Positions 28,022 through 35,915 of a stretch of DNA of 64,000 nucleotides are shown in pieces. The stretch is from Clostridium zeae. GTDB lineage: Bacteria > Bacillota > Clostridia > Clostridiales > Clostridiaceae. Each line of letters begins with the position of its first letter. Position 1 is the stretch's first letter. The stretch covers positions 1,006,396-1,070,395 of the forward strand of contig NZ_BMBA01000001.1 of NCBI RefSeq assembly GCF_017312485.1, written 5' to 3'. Made by a program: the position numbers and the translations under genes. The notes below the pieces were generated by a model that saw nothing but the letters and a program-made list of their open reading frames with translations, did not search any database and was not told the origin of the DNA.

Positions 28022-28348
28022 AACATCAGTCCTTTTTTATATTTTAGCAAAGTAACACTTATTGTTTTATACTCACATATATTTTGAAACCATTTTATGA
28101 TTTTCTATAAAAAGATAAATTTATTTTTATTTATATTTTAGTGAGACTTTACTATGCCAACAGTTTTTAAGAAATCATCATCTAACATAAAGATATCAAT
28201 ATAATCATTTGTCAAGTTAGCAAAGCTATATATATAAATTCCCCAAAATAAAATTGAAATAACCTAGATATAGATGGTTATACATAAAAAAACTGGAAAT
28301 ACTATAAGTAGAAGGATTTGTATATCCTTTATTTTTGGAGGAATGCTA

Positions 28349-28924
28349 ATGCTCGCATTATATATTTTTATAGTAATACTTTTATTATTAATAGTGCCTT
28401 TTCCTATAAAACTTAAAATAATATTTCAAGATTTAGACTTAGAAGTTTATATATATAGATTTAAAGTATTTTCATTGCAAAAAACATTAAAAAAGAAAAA
28501 AGAAAAGGAAGAGTGCAAAACTAAAAAAGAAAAGAAAAAACCTAAGAAGAAAAAGCTTCAATTTAATATAGATGTTTTGAAAAAAATAGTTTACAGATTA
28601 AATCATAATCGGATAAAACCTAAAATGAGATTATGTTATGAAATGAATTATTCCACAGGAGATGCTGCTAGTACAGCTAAAATTTACGGTATCATATATC
28701 AAGTTATTACAACAATTTATATGATAATAAATATCCCTTTTAAGATTGTAGAAAATAACACCAAATTAACTCCTAATTTTCAATCAGAAGGTATTTCAGT
28801 AAAAATTAAAATAAAAAGTATAATTTTTTTAAATTTAGTAAAAATTATATATATGATTTTATTAATATTATTGTCCTTAAAATATAAGGAGGTGGACCCT
28901 AAAGGGGAAAGTTATGGAATGTAA
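28349..28924 (+). CDS. DUF2953-domain membrane protein
   Basis: About 191 residues from the ATG at 28349, seven bases after GGAGG. It has an N-terminal transmembrane helix (ALYIFIVILLLLIVPFP), a very lysine-rich linker (KKKEKEECKTKKEKKK) and a C-terminal membrane-associated helix near 170-190, the known layout of DUF2953 proteins. These are regularly encoded just before the sporulation gene ytfJ (gerW), as here, with an 11-base overlap, so a role in spore formation or germination is likely but not defined. Confidence 0.78.
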   Translation: MLALYIFIVILLLLIVPFPIKLKIIFQDLDLEVYIYRFKVFSLQKTLKKKKEKEECKTKKEKKKPKKKKLQFNIDVLKKIVYRLNHNRIKPKMRLCYEMNYSTGDAASTAKIYGIIYQVITTIYMIINIPFKIVENNTKLTPNFQSEGISVKIKIKSIIFLNLVKIIYMILLILLSLKYKEVDPKGESYGM

Positions 28925-29327
28925 TCATCCAATTGAAAACTTAATGAAAACAACCATGGAAAGTCTACGAGAAATGATAGACGTTAACACTGTAATAGGG
29001 GATGCTGTAGAAACAAAAGATGGAAGTTATATAATTCCTATTTCTAGAGTATCTTTCGGTTTTGCTTCTGGCGGAAGTGAGTTTGGTAAAGAAGTTCCTG
29101 AAAAGTATCCATTTGGTGGGGGCTCTGGCGCAGGGGTTACCGTTAGACCAGTTGCATTTTTAGTTCTTAGAGAAAACTCAGTAAGACTTCTTCCAGTAAA
29201 TCAAACTAATACCTACGATAGAATTGTGGATAATGTTCCTCAAGTCTTAGAGGTTATTAAAGATTTCTTTTCAAAGCCTAAAACTAACAAGGAAGAAAAT
29301 TGCGACAAACCTGAAACCAATCAATAA
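28914..29327 (+). CDS. ytfJ: sporulation protein YtfJ (GerW family)
   Basis: 137 residues of the GerW/YtfJ family. Near-invariant signatures are ENLMKTTMESLREMIDVNTV at the N-terminus, IIPISRVSFGFASGG, a glycine-rich GGGSGAGVTVRPVAFLV, and the C-terminal VPQVLEVIKDFF. In Bacillus it is made in the forespore and is needed for normal germination. It overlaps the DUF2953 gene by 11 bases, so translation is probably coupled. It ends before a strong terminator. Confidence 0.92.
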   Translation: MECNHPIENLMKTTMESLREMIDVNTVIGDAVETKDGSYIIPISRVSFGFASGGSEFGKEVPEKYPFGGGSGAGVTVRPVAFLVLRENSVRLLPVNQTNTYDRIVDNVPQVLEVIKDFFSKPKTNKEENCDKPETNQ

Positions 29328-29333
29328 GACTAA

Positions 29334-29370
29334 AAATATAGACTTTCACATATAGTGAAAGTCTATATTT
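29334..29370 (+). terminator. terminator of the DUF2953-ytfJ operon
   Basis: AAATATAGACTTTCAC (29334-29349) pairs perfectly with 29355-29370, loop of five bases, ending in TATTT. Confidence 0.75.
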
Positions 29371-29520
29371 GCTTATTCTTTTAAAAATCATTAGCTTCAT
29401 ATGATTTTGTTTCATATATCATTAAACTTTATCATCATTGGATGTACCATTTACTACTATTCACTATGTACCCTATTAAACATTACATAAAAATATGTAT
29501 ATTCAAAAATTCTGTTTTAA

Positions 29521-30138
29521 TTATTGCTCCTCAAATTGATTCAAATCTTGCGTATTTTCAACTTCTTCAATTTCTTCAAATAAGTCTAATGAAGGAAGCT
29601 CTTTTAAGTCCTCGAGGCCAAATTGCCTTAAAAATTCTTCAGTAGTTCCGTATTGAATAGGTCTACCAGGAACCTCTAGTCTCCCCATTTCCTTAATTAA
29701 ATTCTTTTCCATAAGTTTCTGTACTGCACTATCACTTTTTACTCCACGAATTTCATCAATTTCCACACGGGTAACTGGCTGTTTATATGCTATTATCGCT
29801 AAGCTTTCTAAAGAAGCTTGTGATAAGGATTGTCTTGTATTCTTTTTAAGCAGCTTTTGTACATAATCACTGTTTTGTGGCTTTGTTACTAATTGATACA
29901 TGCCATTAATGCTTATAATCTTTATTCCTCTTCCTTGATTCTCATATTCTCTTATCATTGATTCTACTATTTCTTCCACAAAATCTATATCACACTCTAA
30001 TATTCTCGCTAAATCTTTAGGTCCTAATGGTTCCCCAGTTACAAAAAGTAGAGATTCTATTACTGACATATACTGTATTTTCGTAGAAAACTCCTCAAAA
30101 CCTAATTGATCTATACTAATCTTGTCCACTAAATTCAT
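29521..30138 (-). CDS. scpB: segregation and condensation protein B
   Basis: 205-residue winged-helix kleisin-interacting protein that joins ScpA and Smc in the condensin complex for chromosome segregation. The family pattern is clear: [35 protein letters not shown], and [16 protein letters not shown]-like [26 protein letters not shown] and [10 protein letters not shown]-type [17 protein letters not shown]. The acidic C-terminal tail ([10 protein letters not shown]) is typical. It overlaps scpA by 23 bases. The listed ATG is only one base from its Shine-Dalgarno sequence, so the GTG three codons later is a realistic alternative start. Confidence 0.95.
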   Translation of the reverse strand: MNLVDKISIDQLGFEEFSTKIQYMSVIESLLFVTGEPLGPKDLARILECDIDFVEEIVESMIREYENQGRGIKIISINGMYQLVTKPQNSDYVQKLLKKNTRQSLSQASLESLAIIAYKQPVTRVEIDEIRGVKSDSAVQKLMEKNLIKEMGRLEVPGRPIQYGTTEEFLRQFGLEDLKELPSLDLFEEIEEVENTQDLNQFEEQ

Positions 30139-30862
30139 TCCTCTCTATGTATATGTTAGAAAAGCTATCTTCCTGTATTACTTTTATCACTCTCTGTTTA
30201 ATGAGTTCAAGTACTGCTAGAAATGTTACTACCTTTTCTAACTTTGACTCACATTCAAATAAAAGATTCTCAAAGTCAATATGCTTTCTGCTAAGTATTG
30301 TCTCTGAGATATAACTCATCTTATCCTCCAATTTGTACTTATCTGCATATATTCTCTTTTCTATAACAGTTGTATTCTGCTTATTTTTATAGTTATTGAT
30401 AAGCTGATTAAAAATATTGTACAAATCAAGCATTGTTATATTTAAGAGCAAATCTTCAGTGTTATCTTTACCCATGTCTTCTATTATCTCAGGCTTTTTT
30501 GTAAATATTTTGCCTGTATATAAACTTTTTTTGCTAAGAAATATTGCTGCATTTTTTATTTTCTTATATATTATAAGTTTCTCAACTAAATCAAGCTTTG
30601 GATCTTTGTCCTCTTCATCTTCCTTAACCGGCTTAGGGAGGAGCATCTTTGACTTAATTTCAAGCAAGGTTGCTGCTACCACTATAAATTCGGATGTAAT
30701 ATCTAAATCCATCTCCTTCATTGTGTTTAAATAATCCATATATTGATTTGTAAGTTCATATATCTTAATATCATGAATTTCCATCTTATTCTGCTTTATT
30801 AAATGCAAAAGAAGATCAAATGGTCCTTCGAAATTCGTTATCTTAATGCTTGGAAGCTGCAT
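30116..30862 (-). CDS. scpA: segregation and condensation protein A (kleisin)
   Basis: 248-residue kleisin bridging the Smc dimer. The N-terminal [19 protein letters not shown] signature (residues about 10-29), the central helical KSKMLLPKP segment and the C-terminal winged helix ([19 protein letters not shown]) are diagnostic. GGAG lies upstream of the ATG. It is followed directly by scpB. The interval upstream (30863-31321) contains two unrelated dispersed repeats and the terminator of the previous gene. Confidence 0.95.
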   Translation of the reverse strand: MQLPSIKITNFEGPFDLLLHLIKQNKMEIHDIKIYELTNQYMDYLNTMKEMDLDITSEFIVVAATLLEIKSKMLLPKPVKEDEEDKDPKLDLVEKLIIYKKIKNAAIFLSKKSLYTGKIFTKKPEIIEDMGKDNTEDLLLNITMLDLYNIFNQLINNYKNKQNTTVIEKRIYADKYKLEDKMSYISETILSRKHIDFENLLFECESKLEKVVTFLAVLELIKQRVIKVIQEDSFSNIYIERNEFSGQD

Positions 30863-30911
30863 ATAATCTCTCCTATTTTTTAATTCATTAAAGTATGTAA
30901 AATATAGCCAC

Positions 30912-31008
30912 TGTAAAACATCCTGTTGAAATTAAGAGTTTAATTATCCGCTGCTTTAATTAGCTTACGTATAATTATTTAACTTCAACGATAGTTTTAA
31001 ACATAGCC
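30912..31008 (+). repeat. dispersed hairpin repeat family B, copy B1
   Basis: Begins TGTAAAACATCCTGTTGAAA and ends AACTTCAACGATAG..ACATAGCC, the conserved termini of family B, with a diverged centre. The arms TGTTGAA and TTCAACG allow a long hairpin. It lies upstream of scpA. Confidence 0.65.
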
Positions 31009-31111
31009 AAAATATAAAAGCGAAATACTAAGAAGTATCGCTTGTCTTAAAACTTCCTATATATATAATATCAATTTAAAGATTATTAAGCAATAAATCA
31101 AAAAAGGCAAT

Positions 31112-31217
31112 AAAAAAGTCGCTGAAGCGACCTTCTTCAGCAAGCTTTTTTAACGCATCTGCCTTTCCGAATGCATATGAGGGAAACTTGGCAGGCGACA
31201 TAAATTTTATTTTTTAC
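31112..31217 (+). repeat. dispersed repeat family A, copy A4
   Basis: Best-preserved copy. The 5' hairpin (GCTGAAG, 7-base loop, CTTCAGC) sits inside an outer A-run/T-run pairing, then come the core CGCATCTGCCTTTCCGAAT, the GGCAGGCGACATAAATTTTA segment and a T-run. On the minus strand a 41-codon ORF (31201 to 31076) can be read but has no ribosome-binding site. Confidence 0.8.
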
Positions 31218-31295
31218 TGTCTACCCTAAATAGCTGTTCTAAACTCTTGAAATTACTAGGTTTAGCTAGCAAAAAATTTTATACTGGTCTTAACA

Positions 31296-31323
31296 GTAAA
31301 AAAGAAGGATTTTACTCCTTCTT
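31296..31323 (-). terminator. terminator of the DacF-like gene
   Basis: AAGAAGGA (31302-31309) pairs with TCCTTCTT (31316-31323). TTTTTTAC follows on the minus strand. Confidence 0.7.
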
Positions 31324-32485
31324 ATACTCCACCTTTGAAAAGGTTTTGGAAATTGTATTTTATATTCTCTAAGAAATTAGCTTTCTTTATATCTCTGTCA
31401 GAATACAATTCAACCGATCCTATTAATTCTTCTCCTAAGAAGAAATCACATTTTCCTACTGTTTCACCTTTTTTAAATTTAATTTTATCTGTTTTCAATG
31501 ATAACTTTTTAGTAATCTTATCAGCAGATCCTTTTTCGATGGTTACAACAGCATCAGTTTTAGCTTTTGCCATAAAGAACTTTTCTCCATCTTTACTCAT
31601 GCTTATCTTTTCAACATCTTGATCCTTAACAAATAGCTTTTTGCTTTCAAACTTTGAGAAGCCAAAGTTTAATAACATACTAGCATCTCTGTTTCTGATT
31701 TTGAAGGTTGGTGCTCCCATAATTACTGAAAGCATTCTTACACCATCTCTTGTAGCAGTTGCTGATATGCAGTATTTTGCATCATTTGTAAAACCAGTTT
31801 TAAGTCCATCGCAGCCTTTAAAAAATCTAACAAGCTTATTATGGTTTACAAGTTCTATAGGTGATTTTCTTCCTTCAGATATGTTATCCATATATGTACC
31901 AGTGTATTTTAGTATCTGTGGATGTTTCAATAACTCCCTTGACATTAGTGAAATATCATAAGCAGTCGACATGTGTCCATCAGCAGGAAGTCCAGTACAG
32001 TTTTTAAAAGTAGTATCCTTCATGCCTAAAGCTTGTGCTTTTTCATTCATAAGACCTACAAAACTGTCTTCAGTACCTGCAAGATATTCTGCCATTGCTA
32101 CGGCAGCATCATTTCCTGAAGCTATTGCAATACCTTTAAGAATTTCCTCAACAGTTCTTATCTCACCTGTATCAAGAAGCATTGTGCTTCCACCCATCTT
32201 TTTGGCATTTTCGCTGGCTGTAATCTTATCATTTAATTTTATCTTTCCACTATCTACAGCCTCCATAGCTAAAAGCATAGTCATTACCTTTGTAACTGAA
32301 GCTGGTGCAAATTTTTCATGAGAATTTTGCTCAAAAAGTATTTTACCACTTACAGCCTCCATTAATATTGCTGATTTTGCCTCTACCTTTATTTGTTCAT
32401 CAGCTAATACAGGAAATGAAAATAATCCTAATAAGAAAATTAATGATAATGCAAAACATATTGATTGATATTTAATCTTTTTCAT
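31322..32485 (-). CDS. D-alanyl-D-alanine carboxypeptidase (DacF-like)
   Basis: 387 residues. Signal peptide (about 1-28), catalytic SVTK at S63-K66, SGN in IASGNDAAVAMAEY, and KTG in GLKTGFTND. It is followed by the PBP5 C-terminal beta domain (about 270-370) and an amphipathic C-terminal helix (FLENIKYNFQNLFKG) suitable for membrane binding, so this is the fuller of the two S11 enzymes in the window. The ATG at 32485 has GGAGGAG upstream. Cell-wall maturation during growth or spore cortex formation is the expected role. It appears monocistronic. Confidence 0.92.
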   Translation of the reverse strand: MKKIKYQSICFALSLIFLLGLFSFPVLADEQIKVEAKSAILMEAVSGKILFEQNSHEKFAPASVTKVMTMLLAMEAVDSGKIKLNDKITASENAKKMGGSTMLLDTGEIRTVEEILKGIAIASGNDAAVAMAEYLAGTEDSFVGLMNEKAQALGMKDTTFKNCTGLPADGHMSTAYDISLMSRELLKHPQILKYTGTYMDNISEGRKSPIELVNHNKLVRFFKGCDGLKTGFTNDAKYCISATATRDGVRMLSVIMGAPTFKIRNRDASMLLNFGFSKFESKKLFVKDQDVEKISMSKDGEKFFMAKAKTDAVVTIEKGSADKITKKLSLKTDKIKFKKGETVGKCDFFLGEELIGSVELYSDRDIKKANFLENIKYNFQNLFKGGV

Positions 32486-32535
32486 ATATACTCCTCCTTT
32501 CGACATTATTTTTACCAAAATAAAATAATTTATGA

Positions 32536-32604
32536 CAAAAAAAGAAACTCCAGACTATAAAATATACCGTAACAACGGTAATTGAAATCTAAAGTTTCTT
32601 TTTT
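32536..32604 (-). terminator. long terminator-like hairpin after the XerD-like gene
   Basis: AAAAAAAGAAACT at the left and AAAGTTTCTTTTTT at the right pair across an AT-rich middle that contains a second small hairpin (ACCGTAACAACGGT). It lies between the DacF-like gene and repeat B2. Confidence 0.5.
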
Positions 32605-32613
32605 AATATTATG

Positions 32614-32700
32614 TGCTGTTAAAACATCGTGTTGAAATTAATTGGTTAATCATCCGACGCTATATAACCAATTAGTTTCAACAATATTCTTAAATATAGC
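32614..32700 (+). repeat. dispersed hairpin repeat family B, copy B2
   Basis: Best hairpin of the family: arms 32630-32648 and 32665-32683 pair at 18 of 19 positions (TGTTGAAATTAATTGGTTA and its complement). It begins TGCTGTTAAAACATCGTG and ends TTAAATATAGC. It sits 21 bases after the XerD-like gene. Confidence 0.8.
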
Positions 32701-32720
32701 TTAATATTATAAAATTTAAT

Positions 32721-33590
32721 TTACGCTCTTGGATGAAAATTATTATAGGAAATATTTACTTTGTCCTTAGAAACGTAATCAAAATATAAGTCCATATAGT
32801 TCATTACATGCGTTCCCATAAGTTGCTGTACAATCTTTGGATTAGCTCCATTTTCTAATAAATGTATAGCAAAAGAATGCCTCAAAGTGTTAAGATTTAT
32901 AATCTTTTTTATGCTTGCTTTTTCATTATACTCTTTAACGATCCTCCAAACTCCCTGTCTTGTTAAACCCTTTCCATTCAAATTTAAAAATAACATTTTC
33001 TCATCTTTGCTTATCTTTTCTCTTTGACTTAAATACTCGATAATTGCATTTCTAGCCGCTCTTCCAAATGGAATTATTCGTTCTAACCCTCTTCCATCCT
33101 TACAAGTAATAAAGTTAAGATCTAGATTAACATCATCAACAGTCAAGGAAATCGCCTCTGTAGCCTTAATCCCAGTTCCATAAAGCATCTCTAAAACTGC
33201 TCTATCTCTTACTCCTTTTATATTGCTTATATCAATACAATTTATTATTTTCTCCACTTCTTCAACAGTCAAAATTGGACCTATGTCCCTTCTTTCATTT
33301 CTGTCAACCTTAGGAAATTTAGGAACTTCCTTAACTAAATTCTTATCACTTAAGAATCTATAGTAACTTCTTAAAGCTATAACACATCTTTCTATTGATT
33401 TTACGCTTTTTGTTTCAGTAATAGCTTGTACATAGCAGTTCACTGAATAATCATTTTCTAAAGGATCTATATTATTTTCCTTTAGAAAATTATAATATCC
33501 AACAATATCTGTTATATATGCTTCTATAGTATTATTGCTCTTATTCTTAGCTATTAAATTTTCTTTATATAAATTAATAAAATCATTCAT
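32721..33590 (-). CDS. XerD-like tyrosine recombinase with altered catalytic residues
   Basis: 289 residues with the XerC/D plan: N-terminal SAM-like core-binding domain (about 1-90) and catalytic domain (about 105-275). The position after scpAB/dacF and before spoIIM is where clostridia usually carry xerD. The catalytic set is changed. The first Arg is Lys142 (GTGIKATEA), the HxLRH motif reads NTLRH (N234, R237 kept), and the GH before the nucleophile reads GT (G259-T260). The nucleophile Y269 is present. The catalytic Lys in GKG appears as Arg in KDGRGLERIIP. Dimer resolution by this protein is therefore uncertain. Confidence 0.82.
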   Translation of the reverse strand: MNDFINLYKENLIAKNKSNNTIEAYITDIVGYYNFLKENNIDPLENDYSVNCYVQAITETKSVKSIERCVIALRSYYRFLSDKNLVKEVPKFPKVDRNERRDIGPILTVEEVEKIINCIDISNIKGVRDRAVLEMLYGTGIKATEAISLTVDDVNLDLNFITCKDGRGLERIIPFGRAARNAIIEYLSQREKISKDEKMLFLNLNGKGLTRQGVWRIVKEYNEKASIKKIINLNTLRHSFAIHLLENGANPKIVQQLMGTHVMNYMDLYFDYVSKDKVNISYNNFHPRA

Positions 33591-33601
33591 ATTAAAACAT
33601 C

Positions 33602-34231
33602 CTATACATAAAATTTCTTGATTATTATTTTCATCAAATTAGGAACTATATAAGTTTCTAAGAATATTCCTGCAACTAAAAATATAGCTGAAAATAAATA
33701 GAAGTTAACATAACTTAAAATAGCCTCATTGGAAACTACTGATTTAGTAAACTTACTTTTAAGCTTTGCCATAGAAAACTGTACTGCTAAAGAACTACAT
33801 ATTATTATAAAAGGTACGATAACAATATTTTGAGGCACCAGTGCAATGAGAGCTAGTCCAACTCCACGGTTACCAAGTATATTTACCAATAAAGAAAATG
33901 AAAACCCAATTAAAAAGCCTTTAACAAGTACTATAATAAGTACAAAAGGTGCTCCTACTATTATAAAGCCTAACAATAATATTCCAATGAAGAATATTAG
34001 ATTGTTTTTTAAGGATTCAATTATCAAGTCTTTATAATTTATCTGCTTATCGCTTACTGAAGAAACAAAACTATTAAAATAGCTCGTAACATCATTTTTA
34101 CTAGCTTGGCTCATATAAAGTATCGAGTAAATTCCTAAAACTAATCCTATAATAAATACCGCAGTAATTATTAAGTAAATTAATTTATTTTGTCTTAAGT
34201 TTTCATTAATTTTATTAATAAATGTGTTCAT
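33602..34231 (-). CDS. spoIIM: stage II sporulation protein M
   Basis: 209 residues with five to six transmembrane helices (about 16-38, 70-105, 108-128, 138-158, 180-205). It is a component of the SpoIID-SpoIIM-SpoIIP peptidoglycan machine that drives engulfment of the forespore. Family features are the early GLVLGIYSILYMSQ helix and RGVGLALIALVPQNIVIVPF. The ATG at 34231 has GGGGG upstream, and the longer frame is unsupported. It is followed by the XerD-like gene after 11 bases, so the two are probably cotranscribed. Confidence 0.88.
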   Translation of the reverse strand: MNTFINKINENLRQNKLIYLIITAVFIIGLVLGIYSILYMSQASKNDVTSYFNSFVSSVSDKQINYKDLIIESLKNNLIFFIGILLLGFIIVGAPFVLIIVLVKGFLIGFSFSLLVNILGNRGVGLALIALVPQNIVIVPFIIICSSLAVQFSMAKLKSKFTKSVVSNEAILSYVNFYLFSAIFLVAGIFLETYIVPNLMKIIIKKFYV

Positions 34232-34347
34232 CTTTTTATCCCCCTTTTTTTGCTTAATAAATATTATGTTCAAATCTCTCAAGATATACTTAAAGAAATT
34301 ATGTATTTGGTGAATATAAGATGAACTTTTTTTAACAAATATTTTAT

Positions 34348-34872
34348 CTATATAAATTGAAGAGCTGCAATAGTTTTTCCATCTTCAATTTTACCTTGCC
34401 TTATCATATCTTTTAATTCCTCTAATTTAAATTCTTTTAGATTTATAAATTCATCATCATCAAAGTCTGTCTCACCTTTAATAAGTCCTGTTGCTTTATA
34501 AATCCCTATGTACTCATCACAAAATCCAGGTGCTGTCGCTATCTTACCTAAGAACTGGATATGACTACAGCTGTAACCAGTTTCCTCTTCTAACTCTCTT
34601 TTTGCCGCTTCCATAGGATTTTCACCAGCATTTAACTTGCCTGCCGGTATCTCAAGGAGTATCTTTTCTACTGGTTTTCTAAATTGCTCTACTATTAAAA
34701 TCATTCCATTATCTTTGATAGCTACTATAGCCACAGCCCCTGGATGTCTAACTATATCTCTATGTCCAACTCTTCCATCTGGAAGTTCTACCTTACTTCT
34801 TACTACTTTTATATAATCTCCAGTATATTTCAAATCCTCTTGTAAAGTTTTTTCATCTAACTTAAAACTCAT
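34348..34872 (-). CDS. Nudix hydrolase, ADP-ribose pyrophosphatase-like
   Basis: 174 residues. The Nudix box GX5EX7REUXEEXGU is complete (GENPMEAAKRELEEETGYS with the preceding AGKL). The N-terminal KVVRSKVELPDGRVGHRDIV and VIVEQFRKPVE-type IVEQFRKPVEKILLE are typical of NudF-like ADP-ribose pyrophosphatases, which recycle ADP-ribose to AMP and ribose 5-phosphate. The start at 34872 follows GGAGG. It precedes spoIIM by 116 bases. In clostridia this gene commonly sits here. Confidence 0.9.
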   Translation of the reverse strand: MSFKLDEKTLQEDLKYTGDYIKVVRSKVELPDGRVGHRDIVRHPGAVAIVAIKDNGMILIVEQFRKPVEKILLEIPAGKLNAGENPMEAAKRELEEETGYSCSHIQFLGKIATAPGFCDEYIGIYKATGLIKGETDFDDDEFINLKEFKLEELKDMIRQGKIEDGKTIAALQFI

Positions 34873-35065
34873 AATCATCCTCCGAACTTTCACATTTTTA
34901 ATAAATCTTCAATGTTTTTTTAACTAATAATATTATGGTATATCCACAAAAATTTTATTTTTATATATTAGAAGATTTTATCGATTTTCATTTTAAGTTA
35001 AATAATATACCAAATTTTCACAAAAGTAAATATAGATTAAGCTTATCTCTAAGTTTAAACTATAA

Positions 35066-35419
35066 TTACATGCATACTCTCTTCAACTTGTTATAGTAAT
35101 TATTACGTTTATTTATATCAAAGCCATTAGCTGACAATATATCAAGTATAAATTTGTCAAAAGCAAAATTTCCTCTTTGTCTAAAGTTATCTACATATTT
35201 CTGTGATATATTTAGAAATTCGTTCTGCCCATGATATAAACAAAGACTTTCCTCATCTAATAAATAGTCTACTGCATCCGCTCCACTAAATAGATTGCTA
35301 TTTATCAACGAAATAACATAGCTTACATATTCTTCTGTATTTGCACTACTTCTTATCACTGTATCCGAAAAAGAGTTTCTACTAAATCCACCTTTCTTTA
35401 CTTCATTTAAACCCTTCAC
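35066..35419 (-). CDS. unknown small protein downstream of SAM-type riboswitches
   Basis: About 117-119 residues, no signal peptide or membrane helix, mixed helical, with conserved-looking segments NTEEYVSYVISLINS, GADAVDYLLDEESLC and GNFAFDKFILDILSANGFD. I do not recognise a family. GGAG is too close to the ATG at 35425 but well placed (eight bases) for the GTG at 35419. Two SAM-I-like leaders with terminators precede it, which would place it under methionine/SAM control, yet it shows no resemblance to methionine biosynthesis or transport proteins. A Nudix gene follows after about 190 bases. Confidence 0.62.
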   Translation of the reverse strand: MKGLNEVKKGGFSRNSFSDTVIRSSANTEEYVSYVISLINSNLFSGADAVDYLLDEESLCLYHGQNEFLNISQKYVDNFRQRGNFAFDKFILDILSANGFDINKRNNYYNKLKRVCM

Positions 35420-35472
35420 AAACATCTCTCCTTTTATTTAAAAATTGCTAATAATTTTACACCTTACTTTAC

Positions 35473-35505
35473 AATAAAAAAGACTTCCTTATATCTATAA
35501 GGAAG
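35473..35505 (-). terminator. riboswitch-linked terminator (proximal)
   Basis: CTTCCTTATA (35484-35493) pairs with TATAAGGAAG (35496-35505). TCTTTTTTATT follows on the minus strand. It lies between the canonical SAM-I aptamer and the gene. Confidence 0.8.
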
Positions 35506-35523
35506 CCATAATCTCTATATCAA

Positions 35524-35622
35524 TCTTATAGTCCCATATAAAATATGGTAGGTTTTAGCACCACACCGTGGTAGGTTGCTGTAAGTTCATCGAGCCCATT
35601 CTCTCCCTTACTCTTTATAAGC
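35524..35622 (-). ncRNA. SAM-I (S-box) riboswitch aptamer
   Basis: Read on the minus strand it has the conserved AAAGAG after a P1 strand (CTTATA, closing with TATAAG), then GCTCGATGAACTTACAGCAACC (read in parts: GCTCGATGAA, CAGCAACC) and GTGGTGCTAAAACC. The P2 stem GTAAG/CTTAC and a P4 hairpin (CCATATTTTATATGG) are present. SAM binding would favour the terminator downstream and switch the gene off. Confidence 0.82.
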
Positions 35623-35644
35623 AAACTTATTAAATTTTAGATTA

Positions 35645-35682
35645 ATAAAAATAAAATAAACCTCTAATCATACGATAAGAGG
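35645..35682 (-). terminator. riboswitch-linked terminator (distal)
   Basis: CCTCTTATC and GATTAGAGG (one mismatch) around GTAT, followed on the minus strand by TTTATTTTATTTTT. It lies between the two SAM-I-like elements. Confidence 0.7.
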
Positions 35683-35701
35683 TAGTTTACAATTAAAAAA
35701 C

Positions 35702-35792
35702 CGCTTATCCTTATTAGCATTACCACCTTGAATAAAACAGGTTGGTGTTATGGTACAAACGAGCTAATCCTCTTCCATAACTCTTGATAAAT
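35702..35792 (-). ncRNA. divergent SAM-I-like leader element
   Basis: On the minus strand: TTATCAAGAG, a P2 stem GTTATGG/CCATAAC, GCTCG at the expected place, CACCAACC, then AAGGTGGTAAT and a closing GGATAAG. This follows the S-box plan, but the UGAA of the kink-turn is changed, GGTGCTAA reads GGTGGTAA, and P4 is not evident. It may be a degenerate copy or one with altered ligand response. A short T-box was considered and is less consistent. Confidence 0.5.
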
Positions 35793-35915
35793 ATTATTAA
35801 CTTTTATTATATTATAATATTTATGTACTTTAAAGTCAATAAAATTATTGTTGTTTTAAAATTGTTATCACTTTATTTACATTTTAGCATTTTTTATATT
35901 ATTTGCTATACTAAA

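Noticed and set aside
28274-28348. Longer N-terminus for the DUF2953 protein
   Set aside because: The extension lacks a Shine-Dalgarno sequence, while GGAGG sits seven bases before the inner ATG at 28349 and gives the usual membrane-helix start.
31076-31201. 41-codon minus-strand frame in repeat A4 as a peptide gene
   Set aside because: No ribosome-binding site, and the frame is not kept in copies A2, A3 and A5; treated as part of a nucleotide repeat.
31335-32321. Series of plus-strand ORFs over the DacF-like gene
   Set aside because: All are antisense to a gene with complete S11 motifs, and they have no ribosome-binding sites.
35702-35792. Distal leader element as a T-box
   Set aside because: AAGGTGGTAATGC slightly recalls the T-box bulge sequence, but the element is far too short, has no stem I layout, and its P1/P2 pairing follows the S-box plan.
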